A stretch of 64,000 nt of DNA from Lucifuga dentata. Lineage: Eukaryota; Chordata; Actinopteri; Ophidiiformes; Bythitidae. Of the stretch, positions 58,224 through 64,000 are shown piece by piece; position 1 is the stretch's first letter, and every line of letters begins with the position of its first letter. The notes beneath the pieces were generated by a model. The model was given only the letters and a program-made list of their open reading frames with translations, was not told where the DNA came from and searched no databases. The position numbers and the translations under genes were made by a program. The DNA lies in the NCBI GenBank assembly GCA_014773175.1, contig VXCM01001468.1, positions 1 through 64,000 of the forward strand. Direction: 5' to 3'.

Positions 58224-59872
58224 AGCAGATGCTTGTCATCATAAGGAAATTAAACTGCATCCTCTGGTCACTATAAAGCAAACTGCCTGGAATGGGTGCC
58301 GGAAATGGTAACAACATTCACAAAATTTTACTATTCAGCCTTGATTTTTTCCAGTAAGCAGACAGTACATGCTCATTGCAGACCTTGGCTACAGCAGACA
58401 GGCTCTCATTTTTGTTATTTTTGGCTGTGGCAAACGCTCATGTGGCTGGGAAGATTGTGATATTAGCCTGGCATCATTTCATCTTAAGACTCAGATTTTA
58501 AAACAGTAGTAGCTATGACAGTGACAAGGAGCTTTCACAGCTTAGATAACTGTGATTTTATTTTTTTTTTTGTTTTGGTGGCAAACATGACAATATTTTC
58601 AGATCAGTAATGATGATTACAGCGCTGGCAGTGTAAAATGCAAAGGTATTGTTTGTGGGTACTTTGTCACTGTTTTGGCAACTGTGGAGCAGTGTTGTTT
58701 TTCAGAACACTAATGGCTGCGATAATGGCGGCGATAGCAGTGATTGAAGATTAGATGATGACACATGGGCCACTTTTCTGAGGCAGCAGAGTGGAGCCAC
58801 ACCGTCTAGCAGAGATGGTGATTGGGAAACTGACTAAAATTATACTTGATGGCAAGCTGCCGACTGTAAACACACACGGTGGGGTATAAAGAGCACAAGT
58901 GTAATGAGAAAGAACAACTGGTCTTCAATCACTATTTTGAGTTCTATATATATTTTCTCCTAAATTATATGTATATGTTTTGTGCCCCTCGTGCTCGTGA
59001 TTGGCATCTCTGCGAGCGTTTCGCCGGCATTGCCTGGATGTTTGGTTCTGGCTTTGCTAACAGTGGGTGCTGCTATGGCAAGCACAGTGGTGTTATTTGT
59101 GGCTGCGACGCTGATGGCTGTGATGATGGTGGTGGTGACAGTGAGAGTGGTGTTGGCTAGCAGAAGCAGCAGGCACCGGATCCCCTCCTGTTTGTTCAGA
59201 TTCACACAGCAAAGCTTCGCTGTGTTCAACCCAAGGCTGCAAACCCCCCGTAAAACCAAAACACTGGCACTTATTACAGTGCATATTGTTTTCATGCCAT
59301 TTCCCAAATTTGTGCCCGTCTGCCTGAGTGTTTGTGCATCTGTCTTATCGTCAGACTGTGTGTCTGTGTGACTCCATTTTAGCACCATCATTTCTTGTTC
59401 CTTATTATTCTTTAGAAGAAGGCTTTTGTAAATATACGCGTTGCCGAACATCTTCTCTGCAGTTGCAATTATCAAAGATTAAGAAAAAAAAAAGCGATGA
59501 AATTTCTCTGCATATATGTTTCCACATGCACATGCATCGGAGTCAGATGTCAGTGCATGTATGTAAATTTGGCATGCTTGCTTCAAGTGTGTATGTGTGT
59601 GTGCATGTGCGCGCACGTATACATAAGTATGAGTGGGTGAATTCAGCTCTGAAAGCCCAGCACCCAACCATCTGTCACAAAGGGGCCACCGTGTTCTGAA
59701 GCCAATCATCTCCTTCCAACAGCTCAGTGGATCCTCGTTCTGCTTTCCAATGATTGACCAGCACGCCAACTACACATTCACACACAAACAATGACAGCGC
59801 GTGCCACATGCTCATATCAGCAGAAACACACACTCGCACAAACTTAATAATCTCACAGACATTTGCCTTGAA

Positions 59873-59874
59873 AA

Positions 59875-59906
<32 letters not shown>
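59873..59906 (+). repeat. Poly-A tract
   Basis: About 30 A with one C near its start and one G near its end. It could be a retroposon tail, but the sequence upstream is not a recognised element and no target duplication was found. Confidence 0.6.
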
Positions 59907-59907
<1 letters not shown>

Positions 59908-61403
59908 AATCTGGCTTTTATCATAGTTCCAAGAAGTCACTTGTCAGTATTTCAGAGAGACTCTGATTGGTTGCTGGCTGTTATATTCTGGACTTCACAT
60001 ACAGTAGAAGACAAGTATTTGTTCAGTAATACATGTTTAAAGTAGCTACTGAGATCCAAACTAACAAGGAAATGCATAAATGTTAGTAATGCACTACCTC
60101 GTAGCCAACAATATTCTTTATTATCATTTCAACATTTTATTATATTTTTATGTTTTAATTATAAGCTTGGCACGTTGTAATGGCATTATTTCCTACGAAG
60201 AGCAACTGTATGTCACTTTGACAAGTCATTTGATAAGATTTTAAGTATGAACTGACAGGAATTTACTATGTATATCAATATAGAAAATGAAAAAAAAACA
60301 GCTTGTGGACAGGAAGAGTTTATGAGAAATTACAGCAACTGTCAAAAGGTCTTGGAAGAAAGGAAACAAAACCACCTACAATCTTCAATGAAACAAACTG
60401 CTGACCATTCTTCTCGTTTATACATATATATGGTACCAAAACCCACAATCTCTCTCCCACACACACACACATCTATAATTCATATAAACATTGAGTCCCT
60501 GCAGATCCAGCACAGATTTTATGTTTTCACACCAACTCTTTCTCTGTCCAGCTATTTTTATTGCCTTGCATGCAATGTTGGCCACATATTCACTTACTAT
60601 TCACTTCAAAGATAGAAATTGTGCGGGTGGTACATTATTTTGTAAACATCCTTGCTGATATCTCGCCGGGGAAAATTTGAGATCATTTGTAAAAGACTTC
60701 TCAAGTGTTTTCATCACTTGGGAAATGAATGGCAATGTTATAAAATAATTTTTATCCCTACAAGTGTTTGTTTTAGGCCGTGGAAGCAGCAGTCCCATTT
60801 CTTCAGAGGCTTAAGAAGTGGAATTTTAAAATGCAACTGCAATCTTCCCACAGTCATTATCTGGACCTGAAAGATTCAAAATGTTCACGTTAGAAAAACT
60901 GATTATTATTTAAGGACCTAGTATTACAAGCTTCTGCCAAACTGCAATTAAAATAAAATCATGCCAGACCATTATTAAAAACTATTCTGATCACTGGTTT
61001 AAAGCATTTAAGCTTTTGCAGATTTGTTATCTCACCCCTCTGCTCCTATAATGAACTCAAGTAGGTGCTGCTAGGCCGACTGTCTATAGTCCATAACTTA
61101 TTATGAATTCTAACTTCAAATGCTTTGTGCTTTAAATTTGGAGAAACCACAACATCCTCTTGTATAATAGTATCCTTTTTTTTAATTCACAGCATTAAGT
61201 TGTTTAGAAAACTCTACTAAAGTAAAAGTAGTAAAGTAAAAACTGGAGTAAATGCTGGCATGTTTTTAACAATTTCTGTCAACAAGTCCTCTCAGGATTA
61301 TACATTTCTATAAGATAGGCCTCCATGCAGTGAAAGCATCACTCACAGTCCTGAATGAGGTTGTGGAAAAAGTCTAAAGTGGTTGATCTCCACAAATGGA
61401 GAG

Positions 61404-61485
61404 ATGAAAATTCATAGCTTTTTCGTGGTTTCAGCAAATGCAAGTTTGTTTATTATGAAACCACGAAAAAGTTAATAATTTTCAT
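61404..61485. repeat. Inverted repeat with 30-bp arms and 22-nt loop
   Basis: Arms 61404-61433 and 61456-61485 pair at 27 of 30 positions; the inner 16 bp (CTTTTTCGTGGTTTCA) are perfect. It is a stable hairpin of unknown origin, with no TA, TTAA or 8-bp duplication directly outside. Confidence 0.7.
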
Positions 61486-61879
61486 TAGCTGCTGATTTGT
61501 CCTCAGTCAATTTATTAAATTCACTTCTTTTACTACAACGTATGAAAGCTGTGTAGGCGTTAGATCTGTCCGTGGTGCTGAAAACTCAACCTGACAGAAG
61601 CTGGGAGTTCCCACACATGGCAGCATCTCTATGCATAAAGTGATTTTCTGCAGCATGACATACACAGGATAACATTAGCGGTTTATGTTCTCAGTTCTCT
61701 CTCTCTAATAACACATACACACACATGCTATTCTGCAACAATCCCCGTGCCTCAGCTGATCATGTCTTGGGGAACAAGACCCACAAATTAGGGCACTATT
61801 AATCGGAAAGCACCAAGTTCACCACAGTAAATCACTTTCTCCCTCAGGTGGGAGACAAAGGTGGAGAAGAATTCTACTC

Positions 61880-62045
61880 CCAGCAGTATTTTCTTAGAGG
61901 AGAACATGTAGTCCTCTCCTCCATGTATGTTTCATTTAAAGGAGAACTGCCTGTCCACTCCTTGCTACCCTTGGTATTTTTCCAAGGAGAGCAGGTAGTC
62001 CACTGCTGTCATGGATTCTATTTAAAGGACACAAGGTAGTCCAGG
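61880..62045 (+). repeat. Four imperfect ~45-bp tandem units
   Basis: A motif of the form TTTAxAGGAGAACxxGTAGTCC recurs four times (near 61890, 61935, 61980 and 62020), spaced about 40-47 bp with substitutions. Origin unknown; the reading frame across it is not convincing as coding. Confidence 0.45.
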
Positions 62046-62588
62046 ATGGCACACAGAACTGGAGATACATGAATGAGTGACCTAGGCGACTCTCAAAGAG
62101 CATAAGTTTGAGCCCCATAGTAGCTGACGTGTCCTTTCATAATGTCCTTCACCATGAAATATAAAACGTGTCCATACTCTCATATTGATAAGACCGTCAG
62201 CTAAATATAAAATGTACTGTACATGAAATATCCTGCAAATTAACAGGAGGCATGTGACTACAGACAGCGCAAAATCTCAACAGCTGTAGTTAAAATAAAT
62301 AAATGAAATTCATAAATTATCATGGCAAGTGGAAACACAAGTGTTGACACATAATACTTAAAGAAATGCTGGACAGAACCAATACTTCATAACCTTGGAT
62401 ATCAAAGCAGGCATAAGAACTCACTGTGGCCACTTAGAACAAGCTACTATTTTTATTTGCTAGACACTGTACAGTCTGTGTCAAAATTCACCTCTGGTTC
62501 ACTTTTGGTCAATGTCTGAACAAATGGCATCAAGATGTTAAGGCTGTAATCTAGCCTAGTGACAGATCTGTTGTCCTGCTGGACTTAA

Positions 62589-63260
62589 AGGACCATACTG
62601 TCCATTTTGCATGTTTGAGCCTCATATTCAATTTTCATACACATAACATTACTGAAAATCATTTCCCAAAGCATACTACTGAAACAGTGAATTAAAAATT
62701 TTTTTCCTACCTTCCAGACTGCCACTGGTTTCAGTTCATTCTGGTACGCAATTAAAATCAACTTGTTGATACTTGAAATGTTCTGTTCGTCACAAACAGG
62801 ATGTATATTCAGTTTTTTTTCCAAGTTATGTAATTTTAGCTTTAAGTGCAATAAAAAGCGTGGAGTGATCTGAAAATGCTTCCTTTGTCAGTTCTTCACT
62901 GCAGCACTTAAATGCACCGCTAAGAAGCATTTTCAGATCACTCCACGCTTTTTATTGTGCTTAAAACCTAAAATTGCGCAACTTCGAAAAAAAAACCCTG
63001 AACATACGTCTTGTTAACAATGATGGATTACCAATCCCAAGAATGTTTCAAGGATCAACAAGTTGATTTTAATTGCGTACCAGAATGAACTGAAACCAAT
63101 GGCAGTCTAGAAAGTAGGAAAAAAAAAATTAACTCACCATTCCAGTAACATGCTTTGGGAAATGATTGTCAGTAATGTTACATGTATGAAAATTGAATAT
63201 ATTAGATGGCATATAGATGGCATATAGATATTGAATTATTAAAATGGCCAGTACGGTCCT
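62589..63260. mobile_element. TTAA-flanked fold-back element, copy C
   Basis: The 672-bp element is flanked by TTAA at 62585-62588 and 63261-63264. Almost the whole element is an inverted repeat: arms of roughly 290-340 bp surround a 41-nt centre. The innermost 33 bp of each arm (62850-62882 and 62924-62956) are perfectly complementary. The outer ends are AGGACCATAC and, inverted, AGGACCGTAC. It is the most complete member of the family also seen in elavl4 introns. No reading frame suggests a transposase. Confidence 0.85.
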
Positions 63261-64000
63261 TTAAAGCAGCAGCTGAAGTTCATCTTGCCTTCTGCATCTA
63301 CAAGGCCTCCAGCGTGCCGCTACAAGGCCATCCAGCACCCAACTGACCATGAAAACTACAGAACAAATTTTGCCATTGGCAGAGGCAGCATGGGATTCAT
63401 TCCACACTGGCAAACTTGTTTGATAGTTGCATAAATCAATCTGTTATTCCTTTCTGAAGGGACCATTTCATACATGCAACAAGTAGTGAAAGTCAAATCA
63501 ACTACGAGAAGCAAAGAGAGGACTGTTGAAATCATTGCAAAGCTGGTGTATGCTACGTAGCTGACATGTCTTCAACCATACAGGTAAAGTGATCATAAGA
63601 GGATCATAAGTCTTACCTTTAACATACGTAGGTTACATGGGTCCTAAAGGCCACAATGGGATGATATGATGCCATATGTGCATCAAGGGCATCGTTCCTG
63701 TATGTCTTAGATGGGATCTTGATGAAACCATGTAGGATGTTCCTCTTTGAACTGGTTGCTTGTGCTGACGGTATATGGGACACAACATTCCTGCATGTAA
63801 TACAGAAATCAGTTAAGAATAACAATTTCTAGTTTGTTCGTTATTGTCAACCAAAAAAGATAAAAGAAGAAATTAGATCACACATGTAAGTAAAGCACAT
63901 TTCATTTTTAAAAGAGGGTGACATCCCCTCTGTCATCTGCTCTTTTATTTTTAAGCAGCACAATGCTTAAATCTGTTTACTTTGGCTAATGACTTGCCTA

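Larger units (their letters stand above)
51611..64000. other. Repeat-rich flank 3' of elavl4, no confident gene
   Basis: About 12.4 kb without a recognisable protein. Listed separately are the compound repeat 51968-53396, the minisatellite-bearing repeat 55689-56442, the hAT element 57248-58223, a poly-A tract 59873-59906, a hairpin 61404-61485, short tandem units 61880-62045 and the fold-back element 62589-63260. Between these, 53400-55690, 58240-59870 and 59910-61400 are ordinary AT-rich sequence in which I see nothing. An exon-like block on the minus strand (63617-63790) is unproven. Confidence 0.65.

Noticed and set aside
58882..59160. Possible zinc-rich or Gly/Asp-rich small protein
   Set aside because: Composition artefact of TGTGGCTGCGACGCTGATGG-like repeats; no cysteine spacing typical of a known finger.
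58982..59371. 129-codon plus-strand reading frame with hydrophobic residues, overlapping a 171-codon minus-strand frame
   Set aside because: Both are driven by a GTG/GCT-rich composition patch; there is no recognisable domain, no splice context, and the two opposite frames overlap.

Overview
The window is vertebrate genomic DNA, most likely from a teleost fish. It holds one recognisable protein-coding gene, read left to right: elavl4 (HuD), a neuronal RNA-binding protein of the ELAV/Hu family. Six exons can be placed to the base from splice sites, reading phase and protein identity. They encode 361 residues from an internal in-frame Met to the stop, with three complete RRM domains. The fish assignment rests on the vertebrate-type exon structure in a compact locus, very frequent (CA)n/(GA)n microsatellites, and abundant small DNA transposons of hAT, Tc1/mariner and TTAA-target type.

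Layout. Positions 1-12452 are upstream of the first placed exon. They are probably intron 1 or 5' flank; no first exon can be proven there. The coding exons are 12453-12699 (N-terminus and first half of RRM1), 24125-24228 (rest of RRM1), 27587-27740 (start of RRM2), 37490-37715 (rest of RRM2 and start of the linker), 42537-42575 (39-nt linker exon) and 46994-47321 (end of the linker, RRM3, stop). A long 3' UTR follows, with a polyadenylation signal at 49828 and further signals at 51499 and 51584. The UTR carries G-rich quadruplex-type tracts, a dense AU-rich element cluster, C-rich and GU-rich stretches and possible miR-375 seed matches, as expected for a heavily post-transcriptionally regulated neuronal mRNA.

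From about 51.6 kb to the end I found no convincing gene. The tract is a collection of repeats: a 1.4-kb compound element built of about four diverged ~250-bp units, a minisatellite grown inside an older interspersed repeat, a 976-bp hAT element with perfect 8-bp target duplications and a decayed BED zinc-finger transposase N-terminus, and a 672-bp fold-back element flanked by TTAA. Two more members of the TTAA family lie in elavl4 introns 4 and 6, and a Tc1-type element lies in intron 2.

Assembly quality matters here. There is one 110-base N gap and nine single-N joins, most in homopolymers or microsatellites. One join separates two identical 61-bp copies in the 3' UTR and is almost certainly an unmerged contig overlap. 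I see no prokaryotic operon, CRISPR array, rRNA or tRNA. The most noteworthy biology is the regulatory architecture of elavl4 and the TTAA-flanked inverted-repeat family, not a new multi-gene system.
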